A DNA stretch of 62,000 nt from positions 48,580,552 through 48,642,551 of the forward strand of contig NC_087062.1 of assembly GCF_963678635.1 (NCBI RefSeq). The letters are read 5' to 3'. The DNA comes from Symsagittifera roscoffensis (lineage: Eukaryota > Xenacoelomorpha > Acoela > Convolutidae). The notes beneath the pieces were generated by a model, which was given only the letters and a program-made list of their open reading frames with translations, searched no databases and had not been told where the DNA came from. The position numbers were made by a program, and so were the translations under genes. Position 1 is the first letter of the stretch, and every line of letters begins with the position of its first letter. This document shows positions 33,502 through 43,331 of this stretch, piece after piece.

Positions 33502-33996
33502 CTGACCCACATTTTTTAAGATAGAGAATAGAGCATCCGGTCAGCCAGCTATGTATTAACTTTGGATATAGAATCTACAATGTATTAAGATAGGGAAAAC
33601 CGTTGGTAAGGTTTCAGTGTGATGGTAAGATAATGGTAAGGAAAACGTAATTTTTGTAAGGAGATGTCTAGTTTTTTCGCAAAAATGTTGGCGCGGGTTA
33701 ACTAATTTGTAAAGATCAAAGGTTAATTACGTGTGGGTTGTGTAATGAAGGGCTTTTAAATAGTTTTTTGATACATGGTAAGTCAATGGTAAGAGTTTTT
33801 GAGTAAAAACTTGGAATTTTTAGGAAAAAATTTTCAAAAAAAACTTCAAAACACGATAAGATTAGCTATTATTTAACATAATTTTTTAGTTAATCTTACT
33901 TTATATCTAACTGAAACGATAATCCTACTTTCTATCTAACTGATACAATGCTGAAACCTACAGAGATTTCGAAAAAAAAATCAAATTTTTTGAGAG
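33502..33996 (+). repeat. Left terminal inverted repeat
   Basis: About 495 bp matching the reverse complement of 46008-46663. The best part is 33502-33870; the inner part to about 33996 is weaker because of a ~30-bp internal duplication ('ctaactgaaacg'/'ctaactgatac'). It carries five copies of TGGTAAG at 33604, 33623, 33634, 33776 and 33787, possible subterminal binding sites. Confidence 0.88.
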
Positions 33997-34129
33997 AAAA
34001 AAAATTAAATTACAAAAAATGTATAGTCACTGCATTGTATAACAAGTTTACCGCAACATTTTACATTTTAAAATCATAAAACCAATATAACACGACATCA
34101 TGAATAAATTTACTACAACAGATCAGTTC

Positions 34130-35270
34130 TTATAAGTTCAATGTATGAATTCCATCGTCTTGTACTTGTCTTTTTGGACAAAAATAGCTTAGTCCTTTTT
34201 TTGTCTGTTCATATGTGGCCACCATATGATTTATAGTTCTGAATCCTCTGTTAGTAGATGTAAGGTTAATTGCTTCATCAACCACTCTCCTGTATTTTGA
34301 CATGGGACCGTCTCCAGAATCTTCTAGAACCCGTTTATTTAATCCTTTACTGCTAAATTTGAACTTATCGGACTTGTTGTCATAGCAGCAATATGTCTTG
34401 CTACACAAACATAGCATTTCTGTACATACAAATTCTTCTTTAAAAAGTCCCGGTTTCCGTTTATCATACTTTTTATGCGTACTGCAACACGTTCGAGGGA
34501 AGAAATTTGATTTTGCATCCGCCTTGAAAGAGTCTCTGCAGTCATTTTCCCTCATTTTTTCCCAAGCAGCTCTCTTTTCTGGTTGAATACAAGCGTATAA
34601 ATTCTCTTCAGCAAGTGCCAAGTAAAGTGAGTCAGTGTCCATTTCTAACTCTTCAAATTTATTCACATGGCAGAATTTGTCGAAGAAGTTATAGTAGAGC
34701 TCCAACATTCTCAGTTTTGCATACTGAAGTATGAAAAAAACAACAATGATGGGTTCTCGGTGCTCAATGGTTGATATCAACATTTCGACCTCATATAAGT
34801 CTTTTTCAAATGTATGCAATCTTTCGAACAATGGTTCATTAGTTGCCTTATGAGTTTTTTCATCGTTCAGATATTTTGTGATTGTATGCCTGGATCTATC
34901 CATGATCTGATATCCATAGGAAGAATTACCCAAAAGTTTCATTGTTTCTGCTACAACTCCTGACAAAGGGTTTTCATCTCCTTCTCTATAAGCATCAACC
35001 ACTGACTGAACGAAATTATTAAAGCATTTCCGAGGAGAATATTGAACAAAACGGTAAATTTTGGTGCACTGCAATCCAAGTTCCATATAAAAGTTGAACA
35101 GAGGAGTTATAACTGTTCCATTTTCTAGCTTGAAACTAGATATCAGCATTCTCTGAGGATGCTTCAACATTTCGTTCTCGATTGCATAGTTTTTCATGTA
35201 GTCTCTAATATCGTTTCTTCCAACCTCAGTGTTTTTGAAAAATCGAGAAACTATGGCAAATTTTGATTTT
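34130..35270 (-). pseudogene. DNA polymerase B, palm/thumb C-terminal part
   Basis: Open from 35197 down to the stop at 34130 (355 residues). It contains family-B motif B, KLLGNSSYG (residues 87-95), and motif C, MDTDS (the catalytic DTD at 187-189), then a C-terminal stretch NRGFRTINH...FCPKR that matches the end of animal Polinton-type polymerases as I recall them. Upstream, IVSRFFKNTEVGRNDIRDY continues in the same frame to about 35265, where a stop and a one-base shift separate it from the sequence encoding GYVQCDLVVPDEL. Polymerases of this type replicate linear DNA from a protein primer. The 3' end of the gene is intact here, and the same shift is present in the duplicated copy. Confidence 0.8.
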
Positions 35271-35279
35271 TAGCTCATC

Positions 35280-36130
35280 TGGAACAACTAAGTCGCACTG
35301 AACGTAGCCAAAAAAAGATCCATCTTTTATTTTTGCTAGAAGTGAGTCTGTAGAAAGAGGTTTTTTATAGGGAAGTGGGTTCTGACTTGATTTTTGATCT
35401 TGTCATTGGTTTCGAAACTTTCCCACCAGTCACACTCCCATATTTCTTCCACTTTGTATCCTTTCTCTTTTATGTATTCTCGCCGCATATCATCCATCTC
35501 TCTCTCTCTTCTTGTTTCCTTGCTCAATATCCTGTTCTCTTAAGGAGGGACGAGCTTCTTGACAAGAAAAGAATTGGCAGTAACATCCCATTGCTTCAAA
35601 CACTGTCTTACAGTGATCACAATAGCCATCCACATTAAAACAGTCGATTTTTTTCTGTTTTTCAGATTTGAAAAAGCTCTCAATTTGATATTCTGGTCTT
35701 GTTTCCTGATAGAAAGACATGACCATATTTTCAAAATTGCGAGTTCGATTATGCCTAGCCTTGACTTTCTGCATTTCAGTGTCAAACTCCCATCTCGTGT
35801 ACAGTCCTGTTGGCATATCTTGACACATTGAGAAAGGGTAAAGCTGGCTTGCATCAATTCCAACGATTGATTTACAATTATTCGATGAATTTCTGATGTA
35901 TATTTCATCAACTACAGCTTTTCGAGTGAAAACAATGGAAGTTCCACCAGTCATGTTCTCTCTTATTTTTTCACACAAATCTATATCACTTTCGAAAAAT
36001 GGGTAAAACTTGTAATTTGTAGATTTTCGTAGACATATGTTTGCTAGATTTGGAAGTGTGCATCCAAGTTTCAACATATCTATCCCCTTGTCATGATAAA
36101 ACTGAATCATTTTTTTGCATTGCTTCTAGG
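35280..36130 (-). pseudogene. Polymerase B segment with motif A (copy 1)
   Basis: The frame open at 36110-35490 carries motif A, IVGIDASQLYPFSM (family pattern DxxSLYP), and a Cys/His insert (CDHCKTVF...CQFFSCQE). A second frame at 35527-35336 (EYIKEKGYKVEEIWECDWW) is the expected continuation after a shift near 35500. Another shift near 35368 leads into PLSTDSLLAKIKDGS. These breaks occur identically in the second copy (36741-37515), so they predate the duplication. Confidence 0.75.
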
Positions 36131-36182
36131 GTTGGAACTACATCCTTGTTGTTGTACCACTTCAAAAAGTCTTTGAACACTG

Positions 36183-37530
36183 TCATTCCGTTTTTCTTCC
36201 AAGTCTCTTGTAAGTAATTGTAATTATCCAAACCAGAGGTTCATTAGTTGCCTTATGAGTTTTTTCATCGTTCAGATATTTTGTGATTGTATGCCTGGAT
36301 CTATCCATGATCTGATATCCATAGGAAGAATTACCCAAAAGTTTCATTGTTTCTGCTACAACTCCTGACAAAGGGTTTTCATCTCCTTCTCTATAAGCAT
36401 CAACCACTGACTGAACGAAATTATTAAAGCATTTCCGAGGAGAATATTGAACAAAACGGTAAATTTTGGTGCACTGCAATCCAAGTTCCATATAAAAGTT
36501 GAACAGAGGAGTTATAACTGTTCCATTTTCTAGCTTGAAACTAGATATCAGCATTCTCTGAGGATGCTTCAACATTTCGTTCTCGATTGCATAGTTTTTC
36601 ATGTAGTCTCTAATATCGTTTCTTCCAACCTCAGTGTTTTTGAAAAATCGAGAAACTATGGCAAATTTTGATTTTTAGCTCATCTGGAACAACTAAGTCG
36701 CACTGAACGTAGCCAAAAAGAGATCCATCTTTTATTTTTGCTAGAAGTGAGTCTGTAGAAAGAGGTTTTTTATAGGGAAGTGGGTTCTGACTTGATTTTT
36801 GATCTTGTCATTGGTTTCGAAACTTTCCCACCAGTCACACTCCCATATTTCTTCCACTTTGTATCCTTTCTCTTTTATGTATTCTCGCCGCATATCATCC
36901 ATCTCTCTCTCTCTTCTTGTTTCCTTGCTCAATATCCTGTTCTCTTAAGGAGGGACGAGCTTCTTGACAAGAAAAGAATTGGCAGTAACATCCCATTGCT
37001 TCAAACACTGTCTTACAGTGATCACAATAGCCATCCACATTAAAACAGTCGATTTTTTTCTGTTTTTCAGATTTGAAAAAGCTCTCAATTTGATATTCTG
37101 GTCTTGTTTCCTGATAGAAAGACATGACCATATTTTCAAAATTGCGAGTTCGATTATGCCTAGCCTTGACTTTCTGCATTTCAGTGTCAAACTCCCATCT
37201 CGTGTACAGTCCTGTTGGCATATCTTGACACATTGAGAAAGGGTAAAGCTGGCTTGCATCAATTCCAACGATTGATTTACAATTATTCGATGAATTTCTG
37301 ATGTATATTTCATCAACTACAGCTTTTCGAGTGAAAACAATGGGAATTCCACCAGTCATGTTCTCTCTTATTTTTTCACACAAATCTTTATCACTTTCGA
37401 AAAATGGGTAAAACTTGTAATTTGTAGATTTTCGTAGACATATGTTTGCTAGATTTGGAAGTGTGCATCCAAGTTTCAACATATCTATCCCCTTGTCATG
37501 ATAAAACTGAATCATTTTTTTGCATTGCTT
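36183..37530 (-). pseudogene. Polymerase B segment, duplicated copy 2
   Basis: It repeats the motif A region (37515-36895), the 36932-36741 piece and the start of the motif B region (36602-36183). The last ends early, after motif B, where the 1405-bp unit meets the next copy. Motif C is absent from this copy because it lies outside the duplicated unit. Confidence 0.8.
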
Positions 37531-37748
37531 CTAGGGTTGGAACTACATCCTTGTTGTTGTACCACTTCAAAAAGTCTTTGAACACTGTCATTCCGTTTTT
37601 CTTCCAAGTCTCTTGTAAGTAATTGTAATTATCCAAACCAGAGGTTCATTAGTTGCCTTATGAGTTTTTTCATCGTTCAGATATTTTGTGATTGTATGCC
37701 TGGATCTATCCATGATCTGATATCCATAGGAAGAATTACCCAAAAGTC

Positions 37749-38330
37749 TCTTGTAAGTAATTGTAATTATCCAAACCAGATGGAGGAACAGTCTTGATTT
37801 GAAGCTTTTTTAGTACCTGTTGTTCGTCAAGCCTACTCTTTCTAAGCTTCTCATAATCAATGAAGTCTTTGTCTAGGGGATTGTTGTTTCGAAGTTTACT
37901 GAAAAAGGCTTCATACGGTGGCAATTCAGGAAAATCAAGTTTGTCTGGGTTATCAAACCACTCATAAGGAAAGAACCTTTCGTTTCGCTAGCTTTATAGG
38001 CTTTGAGAAAGGAGTCCAGAGTAGTTGCCCCTCCCAGAAACTTCATTATGTCGAGAAATTGTACATCTCCAAACTTGAAAGATATAAAGTCATTCGCTTT
38101 TTTGATGACGGATGTTTCTTGTTCTTTATCGCGAATCAAATAGGGGATTAGGTATGACTTGATCAAATTCAAATCATATCTACCGCTGTTAAATCCAAAA
38201 ACAGGTAAAGTATTTACATATCTCTCCAGATTTTGTTTCAAATCGATGAGTTGATTTTTCTGAATTCGCAAGAATTGTGTTCGCATATCTGCTTCTTCCG
38301 AATCTTCAATACATTCGTCTTCGTACTCAA
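37749..38330 (-). pseudogene. 3'-5' exonuclease domain, second half, of polymerase B
   Basis: The frame at 38286-37873 carries LPVFGFNSGRYDLNLIKSYL (Exo II-type block with Asn and Asp) and FGDVQFLDIMKFLGGATTLDSF (Exo III neighbourhood). A shifted frame, 37924-37736 (MPPYEAFFSKLRNNNPLDKDF), is the continuation toward the palm and ends at the tandem-duplication junction. It supplies proofreading in related polymerases; here the frame is broken. Confidence 0.7.
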
Positions 38331-38435
38331 ATTTGTTACTTGAATAGTTTTAACCACGTTCGTTCAGCTGATCAAAGAATTTTTTCATTCTTTCATTCAC
38401 AGCTACTTCAATATCTTGAAATTTTTTTCTCATTT

Positions 38436-38865
38436 CTAGCTTTGTTCAGCCAACAGCTCGAGCTTGCTTATAAAATCAATAATCAAGTTCTGTGGATCCT
38501 TGTTGTACAAAAAGATGGGTTGATCAATCAGATTTGATGATATAGAGACTAAAATTGGTACAAGTTTTCCGATCCAGGTAGTAGTTTGCGTCTCTTTTAG
38601 TTCCTCTGTAGTAACACAAATCGACTCAAAATCGAAAATTGCTAGATTGTTAATAAGTTTGTTATCTTCAGAAACATGAAGAGTGAATCCTTCTAGCTTT
38701 TCAAACAAGGTTTCCGGAAGCTCATAGACGTTCTTTGGGTTAATATGTTTCACTCGGTCCCTGCATCTCAGAAGATGTTTGTTGAGAAACTCAGATCTTT
38801 TGAAGAAATTATCACAACTAGGACACCGGAAACACTTGAAGAAAGAATCAATATCAATTGTATGA
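38436..38865 (-). pseudogene. Zinc finger and Exo I block of polymerase B
   Basis: In the frame of 38753-38436, extended upstream to about 38865, a C2H2-like finger (CFRCPSCDNFFKRSEFLNKH, ending HLLRC) is followed by HINPKNVYELPETLFEKLEGF and then AIFDFESICV, the Exo I Asp-x-Glu motif (DFE). The finger-to-exonuclease order is as in animal Polinton-type polymerases that I recall. Stops near 38890-38940 separate it from the upstream domain. Confidence 0.7.
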
Positions 38866-38950
38866 ATGATATGATTGTTAAATCTCAGTAATTTGACTGT
38901 TTATCAAATCTTCCAAAACTTCGTCGAGCTAGTTCACCTAAATATTTTCC

Positions 38951-39706
38951 TTATTGGATATCGAAATCGTATATAAAAAAGTTTCTTTGCACAATTTCAT
39001 CGACAACAGGTAAGTCTTCTACAGAAACTCCACGAAAATTTTTAGGATCATAACCAGATTTTGATATAAAATCTGTAAAGTATCTGGAAGTGTGAGAGTC
39101 GAGATCATTGTGTCCTTTCATGTACATTGCCAATGCGCGGAAAAGACAAAAATGATCTTTGTAATGTTCTTTGTCTTTGTTAGATAGAAGACAGTTAACA
39201 GAATGGTTTTTCAGAAAAGGATCGGGTAAGACAGAGTTCGGACATCCCATTGGAATGTTTTTCAGCAAAGCAGCAAAAACTGTTACATTTGTGATCAACT
39301 TGAATCGCCACTTTGTGTTTTGCCGTTCTTGGGTAGATTGCTCCACATTATCAAATTTTTCTACTTTTCCTTGGATTGTTATCAAGTCTGCTTTAGTACA
39401 GAGTAAATGAGATTTTTCAAACAAAGTATTGTTTTCATGGGCGTAGAAATATCGATATTCACCAGTCTCAGAATTTCGAAGAACAAAACCCAGAGCAATG
39501 TTGATTTTAGCCGCAGAATCGAGCTTGTTGAAGACTTCTTCAAGTTTCTGATTGATTATTTTAGTGTCTAATTTGGAAATTTTGAAGTTAAATACCTTAT
39601 GTCTCCCATTTTCTAGCTCCTTATCTACAAGAAAATGTTGACAAGCACTAAGTTCCTCCTTTAGTTTTTCACCATCTTCCCCTTCTTCCTCCACAATCTT
39701 GTTCAA
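38951..39706 (-). pseudogene. N-terminal region of polymerase gene with OTU-like Cys block
   Basis: 251 residues, open as they stand. Conserved-looking stretches are LITNVTVFAALLKNIPMGCP and DHFCLFRALAMYMKGHN, then VSVEDLPVVDEIVQRNFFIY. The D-x-x-C-L-F-R-A-L pattern resembles the catalytic Cys loop of OTU-type cysteine proteases; a matching His could lie in the terminal part, but I cannot confirm it. The first ~50 residues are acidic and Lys-rich. It sits between the N-terminal zinc finger and the exonuclease of the polymerase frame. Protease function is inference. Confidence 0.6.
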
Positions 39707-39775
39707 GTCGGCTACCGTATCACTGGATTTCCGTTGTTTTGCTCCATGTTCTTTTCTCCGATGTTGTTGGAGAGA

Positions 39776-40018
39776 TTAGTAACTTGGGAACTCTTGTTCA
39801 CAAGAAGGACAAACCGTCGACTGCTTCGAACTTGGTTGATCATGCTTCTTGGCCATATGATAGTTCTTTTCTTGATGATTGTAAGCCGAATACTTACAAT
39901 CAGGACAAGAAATAACTCCTTTAGCACATCTTTTTTGATGTCGAGCTGCCTGCTGGCGAACATACATAATTCCACAATCTCCACACTTGACTTTCTCGTT
40001 TCGGTTAAGTGCAGGCAT
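39776..40018 (-). CDS. N-terminal zinc-finger module of the polymerase gene
   Basis: It begins MPALNRNEKVKCGDCG at 40018. Paired Cys and His follow: C-x2-C, then H-x3-C, then C-x2-C...H-x3-H, and a further CPSC. I recall the opening MPxLNRNE-x-V from polymerase genes of Polinton-type elements in many invertebrates, which fixes this as the start of the leftward gene. A frame change near 39780-39800 (a parallel frame continues to 39712) precedes the next block. A second protein with the same opening lies at 43332. Confidence 0.7.
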   Translation of the reverse strand: MPALNRNEKVKCGDCGIMYVRQQAARHQKRCAKGVISCPDCKYSAYNHQEKNYHMAKKHDQPSSKQSTVCPSCEQEFPSY

Positions 40019-40147
40019 TATCTAAAAAAACTTGGGACTTTAGAAATGTTCCAAAACTAAAAGTTTAAAGTACCAATTGAATGAAAATAATTACTTTTCG
40101 TGAAGTAACGAGCTGTGAAATTTGAAGTAAAATTCAATTAACTGTTT

Positions 40148-40486
40148 CTGATTGGCAAACAAAATGAATGATTTAACCCAACAAAATAAGCGTATTTGTA
40201 CTAACAGTGACGCCTACGCAATTATCCTTTTAAGGTAATGACGTCATTCTTTGAATAGAAGTGACGTCACCGCCTACGCAATTATCCTTTTATGGTAATG
40301 ACGTCAATCTTTGAATAGAAGTGACGTCACCACCTACGCAATTTTCTTTTTATGGCAATGACGTCATTCTATAATTAGGAGTGACGTCACCACTCACGCA
40401 ACATTCGTTTTATGGTAATGACGTCATCGCCTACGTCATTCCTTCGAAATTTCTAGAATTTTACAGAAAAATTTTCAACCAATCAG
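40148..40486. promoter_or_regulatory. Bidirectional promoter: seven CRE sites bracketed by CCAAT boxes
   Basis: Seven perfect TGACGTCA palindromes start at 40239, 40262, 40299, 40322, 40359, 40382 and 40419, with spacing alternating 23 and 37 bp (60-bp period). CTGATTGG at 40148-40155 and its exact reverse complement CCAATCAG at 40479-40486 flank the array. It lies between the leftward polymerase start (40018) and the rightward ORF start (40540). TGACGTCA is the CREB/ATF site and CCAAT the NF-Y site in animals, so host bZIP factors probably drive both sides. Confidence 0.8.
40205..40436 (+). repeat. 60-bp tandem repeat (about four units)
   Basis: Each unit contains GTGACGTCAC, 'ctacgca', 'ttatggtaatgacgtca' and an AT-rich tail. 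Units start near 40205 (partial), 40261, 40321 and 40381. The CRE cores are invariant while the spacers have changed, consistent with selection on the sites. Confidence 0.9.
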
Positions 40487-40539
40487 AACTAAGCAGTTTC
40501 TAGACATAACTTTGGATCCAAAATATTCATTTTTGAAAA

Positions 40540-40962
40540 ATGTCAATTAAAACACATTTGAACTTCCTCGAATTACTCTACAACAAAAAAGAAAATATTC
40601 CGTGTGATTTCCTTATTGATGAAATAGATGTACAATAGATGTACTTTTTTTACAATTTTTTGGACGTTTATGTTGTCCAAAATAGAGTTCTTCGACTAAG
40701 TAAAGGTCTCTTTAGGGAAACTTACACAATCAAAGAGTTTATTTCTGATCCACATATTGCGTATCAAAGCTATAAACTTACTGCTGAGTTACACTTGACT
40801 AGAAAAGAAATTTTATTTATTTTAGATGATTTGAAGTTAATAAAGAAGTCGTACGATAATATTTCAAAGACTCTTTTTATTCCCCACCCAACTCCCAAAG
40901 TTGTCAAAACTCCCCAGCAAACTTCTTTATTCCTCCATTTCATTAAAACTTTTCTTGCTTGA
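40540..40962 (+). pseudogene. Rightward ORF 1, possible winged-helix protein
   Basis: ATG at 40540 and the same frame to TAA-less TGA at 40960-40962, interrupted by a single TAG at 40636-40638. The stop lies in a short duplication (AGATGTAC-AAT-AGATGTAC), which probably created it. The remaining 107 residues include KLTAELHLTRKEILFILDDLKLIKK and then ISKTLFIP, a helix-helix-strand pattern that could be a winged helix. No family recognised. First gene right of the CRE promoter, and just upstream of the two-TM ORF. Confidence 0.5.
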
Positions 40963-40980
40963 TCAGGTTTGGAATCAGAT

Positions 40981-41451
40981 ATGCAGAGATTTGCTTTGAA
41001 AAATTCATCAACTTTGAGTTATCGTCTCAAATCTACATCAAAATCAAAGAACTTGACTATCTACTCAAAACTCAGAAAATCAATTAACTTGATGAGAAAA
41101 ATTGTAGAGATGCCACTTTTATTAATTTTCCTTCTTTTGTTACTTATATCGGCAATATTTCTTATTTTTACAGCAAACAAGTTTTGGTCATTTATTTTTG
41201 CAATTTTTTTGTGTATATTTTTACTTATTTTGTGTATATTTCAACTATTAAAAATAATTGATTTGGGACAATTTGAAAATTCTCAACAAGTCTATCTTAG
41301 TGAAAAAGAAGGAGAAGCAATATCGGCAATTCAGAACAGTGTTATTCATGATGCTGAAAATATTGAACCCATTCCTATATATGAAGCAAAATCTGGTAAA
41401 TATCAACTATGGATCAGGAGCTCGACATCTGTAATAGAGTATATGAAATAG
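40981..41451 (+). CDS. Small protein with two transmembrane segments
   Basis: ATG at 40981, stop at 41449-41451 (about 156 residues). A basic N-terminal ~40 residues is followed by two strongly hydrophobic segments (about 44-63, LLLIFLLLLLISAIFLIF; and about 68-90), separated by a short ANKFW turn, then a soluble acidic C-terminus (EKEGEAISAIQNS). That predicts a membrane hairpin. Function unknown. Its last 43 bp overlap the next ORF in another frame. Confidence 0.55.
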   Translation: MQRFALKNSSTLSYRLKSTSKSKNLTIYSKLRKSINLMRKIVEMPLLLIFLLLLLISAIFLIFTANKFWSFIFAIFLCIFLLILCIFQLLKIIDLGQFENSQQVYLSEKEGEAISAIQNSVIHDAENIEPIPIYEAKSGKYQLWIRSSTSVIEYMK

Positions 41452-41663
41452 CAATATACAACATGAGGAGGGTGTGTGTCACAATCAAGAAGTACCATGT
41501 GAACAGGCCTCCCTACATTCAGATTCGACTCTTCACTGCAGAAGAGAATGAAGCAATGAAACAAGTTGCCTATGTCAACTATACGTTGAACGAATTCAAA
41601 GAACTGTCCATTTGGGAGACTTTATGTTTGTTGATAATTGTAAACCTCAGTAATGCTTTGTGA
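41409..41663 (+). CDS. PC4/p15-like single-stranded-DNA-binding protein
   Basis: 84 residues. RRVCVTIKKYHVNRPPYIQI...RLF, then a run ending VNYTLNEFKEL, matches the beta-ridge and final helix pattern of the PC4 (transcriptional coactivator p15) fold, where a Val/Ile-rich strand, K/R-x-Y and a 'sL(s/t)x-x-xx-x-L' ending are typical. PC4 proteins bind ssDNA, which would suit an element that replicates by strand displacement. It overlaps the preceding two-TM ORF by 43 bp. The last ~15 residues (CLLIIVNLSNAL) run beyond the domain. Confidence 0.55.
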   Translation: MDQELDICNRVYEIAIYNMRRVCVTIKKYHVNRPPYIQIRLFTAEENEAMKQVAYVNYTLNEFKELSIWETLCLLIIVNLSNAL

Positions 41664-42154
41664 TATTTTGCATCTTGATAATTGAAATATTATTGGTTCA
41701 AAACTACTATTTTCTGCAAATTATAAGGCTATATTATCTGAGGAAAAGTCAGACAAAACATACAATTTAATCAAAATTGACATAAAACACTAACCAATTA
41801 TCAAATGATTTTCCTGTATTTGTTTACGAAATTACAGATAAATTTTTCTAATTACTGTTTTCATCAATATTTAGGTAAATTTTCTCTCATTTTAAAAAAA
41901 TTACAAACAAGAATATAATTATCATTATTTATCGTTTTTCTGAATTTCATTGGATGTTTATTTTTTTTTTGCCTTATTTTGAGGTTTTGATTGGCTACAT
42001 GAATTTTCCTTAAACTAAATAGACTCTAAATGAGGAAAAACAATTTATGGTGATTTTTATTTAAAAATACTTTAAAAGTGATATAACATTTCGAGTTTTT
42101 TAAAATTCTTCGTTTATTTTAGTCAGAAGAATATTTCTATCAAACGCGTTTTCA

Positions 42155-42686
42155 ATGTCTGAAATGAAAATTTATCAGATTTTAAAATTGAATTTTTACA
42201 AAAAATTAAAAAAGTGGTGGACAGATGACGTTGATGGAGATTGTATTAGTTTTAACTTGTATAGAAACACAGAAAGCTCATTATTTTTGTTAAAAAGATG
42301 GCGAGGAGAATTCAGAAAAGAAGAGTACTGCCAGATTTATCAACAATGATTTTATCTAGAAGAGTTAAGTCAGATTCAATGGTCTATCAGTAAAAAACAA
42401 AACAATGGAAGAGCCTATGAAACAAAAATTGGAGATAAAGAACATCCTTTCGTTTACTGTTTTGAATTTGATACAAATAAAAAATCTAGATTTGTCTGAA
42501 TATTTTTTAATCGGTTATCCAAATTTAAAAGACTTCCGGTTGTTTATATTACAATATACCAAAAAAAATGATAAAAATGTACATTTTGGTGATTTCTTTT
42601 TTCACTGGTTAGAAATAGAACAAATCGAAAAAAATTTGATCGAAATTTCAAAATTTGAATTGATTGTCGAAAAAAAAACGAAATGA
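42155..42686 (+). pseudogene. Rightward unknown protein, interrupted
   Basis: ATG at 42155; frame 2 stops at 42347-42349, but coding-like sequence (YLEELSQIQWSISKKQN, then EHPFVYCFEFDTN) continues in frame to 42497. There a shift to frame 3 continues to 42686 (SEYFLIGYPNLKDFRLFILQ). Acidic/aromatic, no TM or zinc motifs. A TTGATTGG box lies upstream at about 41979. I recognise no family. Confidence 0.45.
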
Positions 42687-42929
42687 ACCAGACAAGAAAT
42701 CTCATTTTTCTCACTAAGTTATCAAATTTAATATCTCAGTTATGTTAGAAAAAGTCAATACAAATGATCGATTAGGAATTTTCATAAACAAAATTTGGTT
42801 CTGATCTACAAAATTTTTTAAAAATTGTGAATACTTCATTCTGATCGGTTATTATCACAAATACCACCTGTGAAGGTATCCTCAATAACTACAAACGATA
42901 TCAAAAATGTTGAAAAATTTATGAGAAGT

Positions 42930-43110
42930 AGAGCTCAATTTTGATTGGCTGACAATAAATTTGTTGAACATTCCTTGACTATTGAAGCTCCATTCTGATC
43001 GGTTGACATTAAATTTGTTGAAAAATCCATGACTATTGAAGCTCGATTCTGATTGGTTGATATCAGAAAAAAAAAATTCCTTATAATTAATGCTCGATTC
43101 TGATTGGTTG
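42930..43110. promoter_or_regulatory. ~54-bp repeats carrying CTGATTGG boxes
   Basis: Four units with TTGATTGG at 42941, CTGATCGG at 42995, CTGATTGG at 43049 and CTGATTGG at 43100, each preceded by 'gaagctc' or similar. A further CTGATCGG lies at 42841. The motif is the same inverted CCAAT box that flanks the CRE array. The array sits 220-400 bp before the zinc-finger ORF at 43332 and may be its promoter. Confidence 0.6.
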
Positions 43111-43331
43111 ATACTTTCAAAAACTTCCTGGTTAGATTGGATGATTTTTATTTCAGCTAGGCTAAATAGCATATCCATTCTGATTTTATTTCACGTTAAT
43201 AACAATAAGTTTGGTTGATAAGTTTGCTGTTTTTATTCACTTTTATTCATTTTTTGAGGCTATTCAACTCTTCTTAGCTAAAAATTTGGTACATTTTAAA
43301 TCTCCCATTTAATCTTTCTTTACTTATTGAG

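Larger units (their letters stand above)
34831..37748 (-). repeat. 1405-bp tandem duplication inside the polymerase gene
   Basis: 'ggttcattagttgcc' recurs at 34831, 36236 and 37641 with an exact 1405-bp period. There are two full copies (34831-36235, 36236-37640) and a 108-bp third remnant. The copies differ at only a few positions (for example tctatatcact against tctttatcact near 35985/37390, and a one-base change near 35315/36720). The unit spans motif A, motif B and the insert between them. The duplication separates the 5' half of the gene from its proper continuation and is recent. Confidence 0.92.

Noticed and set aside
35375-37236. Plus-strand open frames opposite the polymerase gene (FLFFRFEKALNLIFWSC and similar)
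   Set aside because: Antisense shadows of the polymerase frames, present in both tandem copies.
42882-43178. Minus-strand ORF with 17-18 residue repeats (NQSESS...F)
   Set aside because: It lies entirely on the ~54-bp CCAAT-box repeats; the repeated protein is a consequence of the DNA repeat.
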